A stretch of 64,000 bases of DNA from an uncultured Bacteroidales bacterium (GCA_946405575.1 CAMJHP010000009.1:1-64000); one strand, 5' to 3'. Counted from the first letter of the stretch, positions 46,584 through 56,095 are shown. Notes: a model not told the origin generated them from the letters alone. Program-made: numbers and translations.

Positions 46584-48512
46584 ATGAAAAAGTTATTTAC
46601 TTTAGCATTGGTCTTGTTGGTGGCCACCGCCGGCTACTCACAAGTGAGGAAAACGTCGATAGACAATTCCAAGAAAAAAGCTGCCACTGTGCAAACCACC
46701 AAGGGTATGGAGAGCTTCGAGAACGTGCAAATTGAGCCTAATATGATGCGCTCTGAAGGCGAACTCGACTATTCGACCTATGACTGGCAAACCAACCACG
46801 GATTCATCAACAGAACCGTGGTATGGCCTGACGGAAAGGTGAACTTCGCCTACACCGTGTCATCCCAAACAAATTTTTCTGACCGTGGTACTGGCATCGG
46901 CACCTACGACTACCAAAACGACGACTGGATTCAACTCGGTGGCCGCATCGAAAACGAAAAGACTGGTTTCGGCTCCATCGCCCGCTACAAGGACAACGGC
47001 CTCGTCGTGGCCGCCCACACTGCCACCAATATGGGCATTTACATTGTTGAAGACAAGGACAATATGACCCCCAACAGCGTCCCGAATGCAATCTACACGG
47101 GCAGCGACGTTTGGTCACACCCCTGTGTCACCACTTCAGGTCCCGAGCGTAGCATCATCCATATGGTTGGTGCCAAGTTCGAAGATGGAGAAGATGAATA
47201 CGGCATTGCCCACGGCATCAGATACTGGCGTTCGAAAGACGGTATGACCTGGGACAAGGAAGCCGTTGTTCTCCCCTTCCTTACCGCTGATTATGGCACC
47301 GAACACGGCACAAACAGCTACTATTGGATGGAGACCACCGAAGACAACTGCATCGGTTTGGTCATCAACACTGGCTACACCGATGGTATGGTGCTTTACA
47401 GTTACGATGATGGTGAAACCTGGGAAAGAAAAGTGTACTTCCACGATCCCGCCCCGGGTTATGTGTTTGGAGATGATGAACCGAGCTTCTGCTATCCTCG
47501 TTATACTTCCGCTTTGTGGAACTCAAATAAGGAGCTGATGCTGGCCTACGAATACAACTATAGCGACCATGCTGGCCACTATACTCCTGCCTATGGTGGT
47601 GTCGCTTTCTGGAGCGAGTACATGCCTTTCTACGGTGATGAGAATGCTGACTATTATTATGGTTTTGACCCCAACAACCCGATGCCTCCCGTCCACGGAC
47701 AACCCTTCATTATGGACAGTGCCTATCTTTACGAAGACATTGAACTTTCCAATTGGTTCTGGAGCAACTCAAATCACGAAATGTGGCCTGAATATTTCGG
47801 TTACCTGACCACGCTGACTGACGATGGTGAATGGGAAGACCCCTACACTGCAACAGAGTGGAACATTGAAAATGTTAACGACCTCGGAGACCTTCACGGT
47901 ACCTACAACGTGGGTAACACGGGTTTCCCAGTGCTCTGCAAAGTGAACAACAGCGACTCTGACTTGGTTGCCGTTTGGAGTTCATTGGACGAGAACAACA
48001 AGGATGGTGCAAATAAGTATTATTTCAAACTTTTCGCTGCTTTCTCAGGCGACGCTGGTTTGACTTGGAGCCATATGAAGCAGCTCACCACTGACTTTAT
48101 GTATGAATTGTCGGAATGCGTCTACCCGCAAGCTGCCGTTGTTGGCACGACCCTCATTGTGGCTGCTCAGCTCGACCAAGAAACGGGCACTTACGTCCAA
48201 AATGACGAGTCCACTCCTGATGACAACTACTACCAAGGCTTCACCTTCGAGCTGGATGAGCTCTTCCCTGGTGTCGGTGTGTCGGAAGTGAGCCACAACA
48301 CACATATGAGCATCTATCCTAACCCTGCCGTTGATAGACTCAACGTCACCCTCAGCCAAAACGCTGACATCGTGATCTACAACATTATGGGTCAGAATGT
48401 GATGAATGTTGAAGGTCACGCTGGTGCCAACTACATCAACATCAACGAACTCGGTGCTGGCATCTACTTCATCAGCGCTGGTTCAGACATTCAGAAGTTC
48501 ATCGTGAAGTAA
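46584..48512 (+). CDS. T9SS-sorted Asp-box (BNR-like) propeller protein 2
   Basis: A 642-residue paralogue of the preceding protein. Signal peptide MKKLFTLALVLLVATAGYSQ. It shares the arrangement of an N-terminal region with TVVWPDGKVNFAYT (cf. IVTWADGSASFTAT in protein 1), Asp-boxes RSKDGMTWDK, SYDDGETWER and SGDAGLTWSH, a FMYELSECVYP stretch (FMHELDEVYF in protein 1) and a type A sorting domain (SIYPNPAVDRLNVTLS, IYNIMGQNVMNVE, GIYFISAGS, KFIVK). Three Asp-boxes support a beta-propeller. Ligand unknown; the tandem duplication suggests glycan or adhesin variants. Confidence 0.9.
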   Translation: MKKLFTLALVLLVATAGYSQVRKTSIDNSKKKAATVQTTKGMESFENVQIEPNMMRSEGELDYSTYDWQTNHGFINRTVVWPDGKVNFAYTVSSQTNFSDRGTGIGTYDYQNDDWIQLGGRIENEKTGFGSIARYKDNGLVVAAHTATNMGIYIVEDKDNMTPNSVPNAIYTGSDVWSHPCVTTSGPERSIIHMVGAKFEDGEDEYGIAHGIRYWRSKDGMTWDKEAVVLPFLTADYGTEHGTNSYYWMETTEDNCIGLVINTGYTDGMVLYSYDDGETWERKVYFHDPAPGYVFGDDEPSFCYPRYTSALWNSNKELMLAYEYNYSDHAGHYTPAYGGVAFWSEYMPFYGDENADYYYGFDPNNPMPPVHGQPFIMDSAYLYEDIELSNWFWSNSNHEMWPEYFGYLTTLTDDGEWEDPYTATEWNIENVNDLGDLHGTYNVGNTGFPVLCKVNNSDSDLVAVWSSLDENNKDGANKYYFKLFAAFSGDAGLTWSHMKQLTTDFMYELSECVYPQAAVVGTTLIVAAQLDQETGTYVQNDESTPDDNYYQGFTFELDELFPGVGVSEVSHNTHMSIYPNPAVDRLNVTLSQNADIVIYNIMGQNVMNVEGHAGANYININELGAGIYFISAGSDIQKFIVK

Positions 48513-48532
48513 GTTACTATGACTTCATTCAT

Positions 48533-48561
48533 AAAAAAGGAGGCTTTCGCCTCCTTTTTTT
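48533..48561 (+). terminator. Intrinsic terminator after Asp-box gene 2
   Basis: AAAAAAGGAGGC / GCCTCCTTTTTTT around a TTTC loop. Confidence 0.9.
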
Positions 48562-48591
48562 GTTAGACGCCGATTCTTGGATTTCATTCCA

Positions 48592-49581
48592 TCATTGCTC
48601 TCTACGGCGATTGACTATGTCAGCAGCCAAAAAAACCGCCTTGCGATAAGAATCGGGAATAGCCTTGTTCATATTGGCGATGTCGTAAGCTGGGCCATGC
48701 AAAGGAGACGTACACACCACAGGCAAACCAGCCCAATAATATGCATAGCCGTCCAACGACAAAAACTTCAGCGGAAACACACCCTGTTCATAGTACAATG
48801 CCAGCACCGCATCGTACTTCCTCCACCAACCTGTGACAAAGAGTTGAGAAACTGAGAAAGGCCCAAAAACAAAAAGACCTTTCCGTTGCGCATCGCCCAC
48901 AGCCTTCAGTACCTTTTCATCATCCCCAACGGGAAGTGAACCCGAATGAGGATTCAGGCCCATTATGGCAATCTTTGGTGAGCTGATGCCAAAATCAGTC
49001 TTCAAGGCATCAGACAGCGTGGTCAACTTGGCGACCAAATAGCGGATGTCAATCTGCTCTATCGCAGCACTCAACGGCACATCGGTTGTAGCCAAACCAA
49101 CACGCAGCTGGCCATTCACCAAAACTTGCACTGGGTCGACATCCTTATAGAATGATAGCAAGAAATCACGGTTGCTCTTGGCCACAATAGGATTGTCAGG
49201 AGCCATAACCAAAGCATCAATACCGCTGTTTTGGAGGTCATTGGTGGCTTTCTTCATTGACAGTACTGACATCTCGGCCGAAACATTGGAAGGCACGCCA
49301 GGCTCAATCTTCAACTCATTCTCCACAATGTTGATAATGTTGAACTTCTTGTCAGTAGCCTGCCGTGCATCACGGGTCAACGAATAGTTGGGACTATCCA
49401 TACCGAAATTCTTCTTGTAATAGGAAAAGACTTTCGATTGACCATACAAGACAGGTGTCAGCGTTTCAAACATACGGGCATCAGAAAAAGCTTTCAGCAT
49501 AATTTCGTATGCAATGCCATTGAAGTCACCCTGACTAAGGCCAATACGAGGAAGTTGAGGATTTGGAGCATTGTCTTGCAT
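48592..49581 (-). CDS. PdxA-like dehydrogenase homologue lacking metal ligands
   Basis: A 329-residue protein homologous to 4-hydroxythreonine-4-phosphate dehydrogenase (PdxA, vitamin B6 synthesis). Family stretches are visible: PRIGLSQGDFNGIAYEI, LNIINxVE-like KFNIINIVENELKIEPG, DALVMAPDNP, IMGLNPHSGSLPVG, YDAVLALYYEQG and GLPVVCTSPLHGPAYDIA. The metal-binding residues expected from E. coli PdxA (His of HTE, His of NPHxG, His of YHDQG) are only partly present. NPHS keeps its His, the HTE segment is replaced by SFYKDVDPV, and YHDQG is YYEQG. The TTHIPL His is Asp (TTDVPL). This is either a degenerate PdxA or one with another activity. Its own promoter lies at 49656-49626. Confidence 0.85.
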   Translation of the reverse strand: MQDNAPNPQLPRIGLSQGDFNGIAYEIMLKAFSDARMFETLTPVLYGQSKVFSYYKKNFGMDSPNYSLTRDARQATDKKFNIINIVENELKIEPGVPSNVSAEMSVLSMKKATNDLQNSGIDALVMAPDNPIVAKSNRDFLLSFYKDVDPVQVLVNGQLRVGLATTDVPLSAAIEQIDIRYLVAKLTTLSDALKTDFGISSPKIAIMGLNPHSGSLPVGDDEKVLKAVGDAQRKGLFVFGPFSVSQLFVTGWWRKYDAVLALYYEQGVFPLKFLSLDGYAYYWAGLPVVCTSPLHGPAYDIANMNKAIPDSYRKAVFLAADIVNRRREQ

Positions 49582-49625
49582 AGGCTATTTTTTACCAAGC
49601 TGAATTTCAACACGAAATCAGCGTT

Positions 49626-49656
49626 CAAAAGTAGACAATAAAATCAACAAACCAAA
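49626..49656 (-). promoter_or_regulatory. Promoter of the PdxA-like gene
   Basis: On the minus strand TTTG (49656-49653) and TACTTTTG (49633-49626), 19 bp apart, match the Bacteroidota consensus almost exactly. Confidence 0.65.
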
Positions 49657-49674
49657 ATCATTTGCTTTTTTTTA

Positions 49675-50991
49675 TCAAAAAAGTACGTTTTTAAAGCCTT
49701 TAAGGATCATTTCAGTCGCCCCAACTTGAGATTTGAGATAATTCCGGCAGGTTTTTGAGGCTTTATGGTAAAAATCGTCGTCGGTCATTAATCGCTTGAA
49801 AATGGCATCCAACTCCTCAGCATCCCTAACAGAAAAAGCCCCTTGCAAAGCCACCAAATCGACCGCTTCCCTGAAACTCTTGTATTTCGGGCCAAACACC
49901 ACTGGACAACCAAACGTAACCGGTTCCTGAATATTGTGGATATTGACACCGAAACCGCCCCCGATATAAACAAATTTCGCATATTGATAGAGCTGCGACA
50001 AAATGCCAATTGTGTTGACGATCAATACTCTCGATGGTTTTTCCAAATCAAGTTCATTGTAGCATTGGCTTTCGGGAAACATCACCTTGATTTGTGCCAC
50101 ATGCGACTCGGAAATATTGTGCGGAGCAATGATGAGGCAAAAATCATCGGGCAGTTGAGGCAGGAAATGCAACAACAGCTTTTCATCGGGTGGCCAAGTA
50201 CTACCTGCGATGATGCATTGTCGCCCATTGATGAAGTGCTCAATGTCGGGGAAAGGCTTGGCCTGACGAGCGATAGCCACCACGCGGTCGAAGCGAGTAT
50301 CGCCACACACGGTGACATTGACCATACCGTGAGTCTTGAGCAATTCAGCTGTGGTTTCGTCCTGAACGAAAAAATGCCTCACATTACGGAGTTGTTTGCG
50401 AAACCAGCTACCATACCAGCTGAAGAAATAGGAATCGGGCTTCAGGATAAGAGAAATATAAAACAAAGGAATGTCCGCTTTTTTCAAGGCCCGCATATAG
50501 TTGAACCAAAACTCATACTTGATGAAGAAAGCAGCTATGAAATGACGACTTTGCACCCATTGGGTGGCGTGGCGAGGCGTGTCGGTGGGCAGGTAGACGA
50601 CCTCGTCGGCAAAAGGATAATCCTTGCGGACCTCGTAACCCGAGGGCGAAAAAAACGACAAAAGGATTTTGTATTGCGGGAACTCCCTTTTCAAGGCTTC
50701 GATAACGGGGCGACCCTGCTCAAATTCACCGAGAGAAGCAGCATGAAACCAAATCCACTGCCCAGCCTGCCCTTCGACAGACTCAAGAGTGTCGACATTC
50801 GCAGGCCGTTGAACTTGTGAAAGCACCATCCCCAAAGGTTTTACACTTTTGGCAGGGCCCTTTGACAAGCATTTAAGTTTATGGTTTTTGCGTCCTTCCA
50901 CCCACTGCTTGGCTTTGGCATTGCCCAACAAGGCAGCCACCCTCACGCCGAAGGAATAAAGAAGAACACCTATGGTATACAGAGTCAGCAC
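49675..50991 (-). CDS. waaA: 3-deoxy-D-manno-octulosonic acid transferase (KdtA/WaaA)
   Basis: A 438-residue GT30 enzyme that adds Kdo to lipid A at the inner membrane. An N-terminal membrane anchor (LTLYTIGVLLYSFGVRVAAL) leads into the donor-site fold: WIWFHAASLGEFEQGRPVIE holds the catalytic Glu, then SFFSPSGYEVRKD. In the second domain are GDTRFDRVVAIA, AGSTWPPDEKLL, APHNISESHV and YIGGGFGVNIHNIQEPVTFG. Residues about 38-77 (LKCLSKGPAKSV ... ESVEGQAGQ) are an extra segment between the anchor and the core; its DNA looks like a repeat insertion (see findings). The next gene upstream on this strand ends 3 bp away. Length (438) exceeds the usual ~410 by about the insert. Confidence 0.95.
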   Translation of the reverse strand: MLTLYTIGVLLYSFGVRVAALLGNAKAKQWVEGRKNHKLKCLSKGPAKSVKPLGMVLSQVQRPANVDTLESVEGQAGQWIWFHAASLGEFEQGRPVIEALKREFPQYKILLSFFSPSGYEVRKDYPFADEVVYLPTDTPRHATQWVQSRHFIAAFFIKYEFWFNYMRALKKADIPLFYISLILKPDSYFFSWYGSWFRKQLRNVRHFFVQDETTAELLKTHGMVNVTVCGDTRFDRVVAIARQAKPFPDIEHFINGRQCIIAGSTWPPDEKLLLHFLPQLPDDFCLIIAPHNISESHVAQIKVMFPESQCYNELDLEKPSRVLIVNTIGILSQLYQYAKFVYIGGGFGVNIHNIQEPVTFGCPVVFGPKYKSFREAVDLVALQGAFSVRDAEELDAIFKRLMTDDDFYHKASKTCRNYLKSQVGATEMILKGFKNVLF

Positions 50992-50994
50992 CTA

Positions 50995-51810
50995 TTAATT
51001 ATAATAGAAGTCTTGAGGTTGTCGTTCATAGGTCGGGATGTTCCAAGTGACTCGTATGCCGTAATAGAAATCATTGAAACGGATGCTGGGGTCGATGTGG
51101 CCAACGGGCTCCATCACTCCAGTTTCGGGATTGGTGAAAACGCGGAAATCATAGTCACGGAGACTGCGGGTACGTGCGTAAGTCACCTCAAAAGCGATGG
51201 AAGTATTAAGCAATCGGGTATCGCTGAGAAGAAGATAACCAGCCTCCAGATGCAATGCCGGACCACCACGCATACGGTCGTAACCATACTGATAGTCACC
51301 ATCGACCTGATGGGGTGGATTGAGCAAGTTCTGTTGATAATCTACACGAATTCGGTTGCGAAGATAACCCAAACCTGCCTGCACAAAGAAGCCGCTATTG
51401 GGATTAGTTCCGAAAGGGAATAACTTGCCTGCTTCGGCCTGAAAATGGAAACCGCGCTGGTTGATTTCAAAAGTCGAGTAGCTGCCTGTACTGCCAATGA
51501 TTTCGCCATCATTGGTAGTGATACCTTCACCAAAGACCCCAATACGGTCGATATTGAGCTTACTGCCAAAGATGAAGTTACCGTTAGCCGTAAAAATCCA
51601 GTTCGACTCCGTCTTGTAAACAAAGCCACCTCCTAAATTGTTGCTTACCCCATACAAATCCTTGGTATCCATACCAGGAATATGGAAAGCGTAGGTCACC
51701 TGAAACATAGCCACGGGAATAGGCTCCTTCATAATATCTTTGGGCAACTGGGCTGAGAGTTGCAGGGTGATACCCAACAAAAGAAATAAAGGAATAAAGA
51801 CTTTACGCAT
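50995..51810 (-). CDS. Outer-membrane beta-barrel protein of unknown function
   Basis: A 271-residue protein with signal peptide (MRKVFIPLFLLLGITLQLSA, cut near Q). The mature part is a series of amphipathic strands (NLGGGFVYKTESNWIFTANG, GFFVQAGLGYLRNRIRVDY, ALHLEAGYLLLS, YYGIRVTWNIP), typical of an 8-10-strand barrel. It overlaps nothing but ends only 3 bp before waaA, so it is in the same operon. A link to lipopolysaccharide assembly or modification is possible from context alone. It ends FYYN rather than in a terminal Phe. Confidence 0.82.
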   Translation of the reverse strand: MRKVFIPLFLLLGITLQLSAQLPKDIMKEPIPVAMFQVTYAFHIPGMDTKDLYGVSNNLGGGFVYKTESNWIFTANGNFIFGSKLNIDRIGVFGEGITTNDGEIIGSTGSYSTFEINQRGFHFQAEAGKLFPFGTNPNSGFFVQAGLGYLRNRIRVDYQQNLLNPPHQVDGDYQYGYDRMRGGPALHLEAGYLLLSDTRLLNTSIAFEVTYARTRSLRDYDFRVFTNPETGVMEPVGHIDPSIRFNDFYYGIRVTWNIPTYERQPQDFYYN

Positions 51811-51853
51811 AAAATTTGATTTTTAACATAAACGAAAAATGGTTGATTTTATT

Positions 51854-51883
51854 GTTTGGCTCCCGCCGAGGCAGGAGCCAAAC
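51854..51883 (-). terminator. Hairpin between the subtilase and barrel genes
   Basis: GTTTGGCTCC / GGAGCCAAAC (51854-51863 with 51874-51883), GC-rich loop. No T-run on either strand, so termination strength is uncertain. Confidence 0.5.
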
Positions 51884-51889
51884 TAACTT

Positions 51890-54800
51890 TTACATTTTTA
51901 CGACTCTGCGAACCAACATCTCATCACCTCTGCTGATGCGGAGCGTATAGATACCTTTTTCGAGGCCAACAAGTTGATACGTGTCGCTATCTACTCTGAT
52001 GCAGTCCACCCTCCTACCGTCCTCGGAATACACTTCAATCAAGGTCATGCCCGGGCATTCGATGGTCACCTTGTCGGAAGTCGGATTGGGGAAGATATTG
52101 ACTTTGCCGTGGTTCTCGTCCAAACCTGCAAAATAGTTAGCGCATATCTCTTCCGAAAGATCAGAGACACCTTTTTCGAACACCGATTGAACAGCGTAGC
52201 AGTGTCGTGCATTGAGGGCCATTTCGGTATCGTTGTAGGTTGTTGTGCTGAGATTCTCTGCAATAAGCTCGCCATCGCGATAGAGATTGTAGGCAATGGC
52301 ATCATCCACTGCATTCCAAGCGGTAGCCATCACGCCCTCATGCACATTGGTTATGTGGATTTCAGGAACGATGTTGGTAATTGCTACCCAATAAGTAGCC
52401 GGCAAAGCCATACAATCCTCATACACAGGCGTCACCTCAATTTGGAAGCCGTCTTCCACAGTAGCAGTGTAGGCATTGGTCTCCACCGTAACCCAATCAA
52501 CGCCATCGATGCGGAGATGATACGTTTCGGCATCACCGTTCCATGTCACTGTAACATCCTTACCAATGAAGGAATAGTCAAAGCCATCCACAGCAGCGCA
52601 AACATTCTTTGTCAAGCAAACCGGTTCCGAATCACAGCCAAAGGCGGAATGAACTGTCACGCAGATGGTGTTCTCGCCCACAATCGGGTCAAACGAGAAG
52701 CCAGTAGCACCTCCCTCAGGTGTTTTCTGCATAGTGTTGCCATTATAGGTAATTTCATAATACTCCACATCGGGGACATCGCTCCAGACGAAATGCATAC
52801 CGCTATAATCCATAGCTACAAACGATAGGTCCTCAACGGGTTTACAATAGCAAATTTCAATTTCGGCATCAACTTTATAACAAGATTCGGTCACGGGCGT
52901 CACTTTGACCAATGTCAGACCCTCTTCAGCCTCGAAGACATATTGCGTTGCAGCAACAGGAGGACCCACCTGACCATCAACGACAACCTCATATTGTTCG
53001 ATGCCCTCAATGGCATCCCAAGTCACGATAGCGACATTGCCCTCCAACGTATACGACAAGTTCTCCACTGCATCAAGGATGCAGATATGCATAAAAGCAT
53101 CTTTTTCGCATTCTTCGAAAACAGCCTTCACGTTGATGTTATGCTCGCCCGTAGGGATGGTGAACGAGAAAGTCATTCCATTTGTCGCACCCAACAGGTC
53201 CTCATCCAAATAAACTTGGTATTCTACCAAACCAGATATGTTTTGGGGTGCCTCCCATGAGAGGGTACACTGAAGGTCACTGGTCATAGTGTGGGTCAGA
53301 TTCTGCACTGGACTACACTTTGATACTTCCACCTCGGCGCAGACATATTCGCTTTGGCAATCCATATAACAAGCATAGACACAATAGTTGTAGACACCTT
53401 CCTCAACATAATCGGTAAGCGCAGTTGAAGGGCTCACCACCAGTTGGGTGCTTCCTCGCCAAACCTCATACGCAAAACATCCTGGACTTTCGGGAGCCTC
53501 CCATGTCAAGTCAACACGGTTGCCTTGTGTCGTATAGGTCAGATTGTGCACTGGTTCGCAGAAACCTGAAACGCCGCTACCCACAGTGCAGTTGATGTCG
53601 AAGACCTTGTTGCCACTGAAACCGCCTTGATTCTCAAAAATGACCGTGCCGTCCTCGTAAGTGACCTCAAAACTACATTGTGAAGCCCCCTGTCCATTAT
53701 GCCATTGAAGCATTATTCTTGAGCCAGAAACCAAATGGCGGGTGTATGTTGCAGAATTACCATCGTCGATAGTCATCTGCTCGGTAGGCGAAGCGCCAGA
53801 ATAAGCTATAGTGAGATAGCAGCCCTGCCAGCCATTGCCGTTAGCATCGTGCAACGAAAATATGACATCACAAGTGTTCTGATAATTGAAAGTCAATTCA
53901 GTATGCTTCCCGTTGAGATCCACAAGGTCAAGAGTGAAAGGAATGACAAAGTCGTCAGGCGCAGCGGCATCAAGTGTAATATTGAAATCGGCATAGCCCA
54001 TCAGTTCGGCACCAATTGTGCTGAAGCTTCTTTGAGTTTCATTTATAGTAACAAACTCATAATCAGAAGACAATACGCCCGTCACCATCTCAGCCAATTC
54101 GTTGCCCATATTGTCAACGAAGATCCGTAAATCGGCAGTTTCGCCAGGATTGAGGAGGCCGTCACCATTGTCGTCGTTCAACACAGTTGTGGTACCATAT
54201 TCCAACTGATCATCATAAACTGTAACTACCAAACCATACGTTCCCGTCCTTTCACCATCGACATACACCTCCAGATTGAAACGGATATCCTGCTTGGCCA
54301 CCACTTGGTCACTAACGGTGAAAGCGAAAGCATCTTCCAACATCAGGGCTTCGTCAGGAGAAAAGTCAGGGCAAGAAGCCGTATTTTGCGTAACAATAAC
54401 GTTTTCATCCGAAGTTGTCAATACGACAGAGACATTGCTTACTGGATTCGAACTTATGTTCACCATAACAACACTCATCATAACGGACTCTCCCGGATTC
54501 AAGACAGCGTTATTGTTACCGTCAGGGTCGTGGATCTGATAAGAGTAATTATACTGGATATCACCCACCTGAACGGCTTCCACAGCAGCCAACACATTCA
54601 CGCGACCAAAACCAAAAGTGTTGCTCTTGCCAGTAGACAGCGGGACTGCTGTTTCCTCAAGGATACGGCAGACATCTGACGGTGTAAGGTTAATGTCCTT
54701 GCTCAGCATCAAAGCCATGCAACCCGCCACACAAGGCGTAGCCATCGAGGTGCCACTCATATAAGTATATCCTGTGTTACTTTCATAGTTCAACGACTTG

Positions 54801-56032
54801 ATATCGACCCCAGGAGCGCAAACATCAGGACGAATGAGCCCGATACCAGGTTGGTAGGGATAGTCGCCAAACTCGGTATTCTGCCAAGTGACGGGACCTC
54901 GTGAAGAAAAGTAGGCCGCTGCATCGTTGTAGTCAACGGCACCCACACACACCGAACAAGTCAAGCCGCCAGGGTTCTCGCCCTGCACATCGTCCATATA
55001 AGGTGGGGGGCAACTGCCAGGCACACGCACATTGTTCGGAATAGGATACATCCATGTCTGATTGCCTTCGTTACCTGCGGCAATAGCAGCCACAATGCCT
55101 GCATCCAAGGCAGCCTCGCAGGTATGACGCAACAAGGTACGGTCGGGAATGCTTGAGAGAGGCAAGCCAAGCGACATACTGAACATATCACACCCATGCT
55201 CCACTGCCCATTGTATGCCTTCGGAGATATTCTGGGCACCACCGTTACCAGTATTATCCAAGCATTTGACACACATCAGCGTAGCCTCAGGAGCCATACC
55301 CGTTTGCGAACCAGCAGTACCATCGCCCAATACCGTACCCGAGCAGTGCGAGCCATGCCCTTGGTCGTCCATTGGGTCGTTGTCATGGTTCTTCACATCA
55401 TAGCCGTGATGTGGGAACTCAGAGCCACCATCCCATAGGTGGTCAGCTACATCAACATGGTTGTAGTTGACACCCGTGTCGATGACAGCCACCACAACAC
55501 CTTGACCCAGATAGCCTTGCTCCCACACCTGATTAGCACCCACTTTGATGACATTCTGGGTGATTTCGCGAGTGGCCACAGCCTGACGAGCCGCATCACT
55601 CTCTGGAATCCAATTGTACTCCTTGGCAAAGCCTATGATTTCGATGTCGTTGCGACGAGCGATATCTTGAATGGCTGCCTTCGTAGCATCGAAATATAAA
55701 GCGTTGGACATCCATAAGATAGTAGGCTCAGTGACCATACCATTGCGTTCCATTTCGGCCAGTGAGTGACGCAAGTCATACTGCGAAGCAGCAGAAAAGT
55801 CCTTCAACTCGTTGACCACAAACTCGCGCCGTTCGGCACGAGTAGTGAAATAGTTGGCACGACGGTTGAGTTGTGTCCGGTCGTATTGCGATTTCATAAT
55901 GACAATAACCGTCATTTGCTCGTCATCGTTGCGACGGTTCATTTCTTCTCTCAGCTGCGGGTCAATGAAAGTTTGGGCATAGCCTGACATACAGACAAAT
56001 ACCATCACGAGAAGGGTAAATAGTTTTTTCAT
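51890..56032 (-). CDS. T9SS-sorted S8 subtilisin-like peptidase
   Basis: A ~1380-residue secreted serine peptidase. The ATG at 56032 gives the signal peptide MKKLFTLLVMVFVCMSGYAQ; an ATG at 56044 adds four residues. Catalytic triad (numbering from 56044): Asp189 in VAVIDTGVNYNH, His230 in DQGHGSHCSGT, Ser433 in YMSGTSMATPC; AAGNEGN supplies the oxyanion Asn. A propeptide at about 25-160 precedes it. C-terminal to the catalytic domain are a proprotein-convertase-like beta domain, VIFSLHDANGNGWQGCYLTI (also in the C10 peptidase at 37179), and six or so fibronectin-like repeats (CxPVxxLxYT, VDLTWEAPE, YEVWRGSTQLV). A type A sorting domain ends the protein: VNIFPNPTSDKVTIEC, VYSEDGRRVDC, GIYTLRISRG, VRRVVKM. 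Confidence 0.96.
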   Translation of the reverse strand: MKKLFTLLVMVFVCMSGYAQTFIDPQLREEMNRRNDDEQMTVIVIMKSQYDRTQLNRRANYFTTRAERREFVVNELKDFSAASQYDLRHSLAEMERNGMVTEPTILWMSNALYFDATKAAIQDIARRNDIEIIGFAKEYNWIPESDAARQAVATREITQNVIKVGANQVWEQGYLGQGVVVAVIDTGVNYNHVDVADHLWDGGSEFPHHGYDVKNHDNDPMDDQGHGSHCSGTVLGDGTAGSQTGMAPEATLMCVKCLDNTGNGGAQNISEGIQWAVEHGCDMFSMSLGLPLSSIPDRTLLRHTCEAALDAGIVAAIAAGNEGNQTWMYPIPNNVRVPGSCPPPYMDDVQGENPGGLTCSVCVGAVDYNDAAAYFSSRGPVTWQNTEFGDYPYQPGIGLIRPDVCAPGVDIKSLNYESNTGYTYMSGTSMATPCVAGCMALMLSKDINLTPSDVCRILEETAVPLSTGKSNTFGFGRVNVLAAVEAVQVGDIQYNYSYQIHDPDGNNNAVLNPGESVMMSVVMVNISSNPVSNVSVVLTTSDENVIVTQNTASCPDFSPDEALMLEDAFAFTVSDQVVAKQDIRFNLEVYVDGERTGTYGLVVTVYDDQLEYGTTTVLNDDNGDGLLNPGETADLRIFVDNMGNELAEMVTGVLSSDYEFVTINETQRSFSTIGAELMGYADFNITLDAAAPDDFVIPFTLDLVDLNGKHTELTFNYQNTCDVIFSLHDANGNGWQGCYLTIAYSGASPTEQMTIDDGNSATYTRHLVSGSRIMLQWHNGQGASQCSFEVTYEDGTVIFENQGGFSGNKVFDINCTVGSGVSGFCEPVHNLTYTTQGNRVDLTWEAPESPGCFAYEVWRGSTQLVVSPSTALTDYVEEGVYNYCVYACYMDCQSEYVCAEVEVSKCSPVQNLTHTMTSDLQCTLSWEAPQNISGLVEYQVYLDEDLLGATNGMTFSFTIPTGEHNINVKAVFEECEKDAFMHICILDAVENLSYTLEGNVAIVTWDAIEGIEQYEVVVDGQVGPPVAATQYVFEAEEGLTLVKVTPVTESCYKVDAEIEICYCKPVEDLSFVAMDYSGMHFVWSDVPDVEYYEITYNGNTMQKTPEGGATGFSFDPIVGENTICVTVHSAFGCDSEPVCLTKNVCAAVDGFDYSFIGKDVTVTWNGDAETYHLRIDGVDWVTVETNAYTATVEDGFQIEVTPVYEDCMALPATYWVAITNIVPEIHITNVHEGVMATAWNAVDDAIAYNLYRDGELIAENLSTTTYNDTEMALNARHCYAVQSVFEKGVSDLSEEICANYFAGLDENHGKVNIFPNPTSDKVTIECPGMTLIEVYSEDGRRVDCIRVDSDTYQLVGLEKGIYTLRISRGDEMLVRRVVKM

Positions 56033-56087
56033 AGAAACAAACAATTGATTTTAAAGTTGCAAAGTTAGAAATGTTTTGCGTTTATTG

Positions 56088-56095
56088 TATCTTTG
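56088..56095 (+). promoter_or_regulatory. -7 box of the M16 peptidase gene
   Basis: TATCTTTG, 18 bp before the ATG at 56114. Its position makes a TTG at 56093 impossible as a start, which decides the start of the next gene. Confidence 0.55.

Noticed and set aside
49843-50820. 325-codon plus-strand frame over waaA
   Set aside because: Antisense to GT30 enzyme with recognisable motifs; no promoter or family resemblance.
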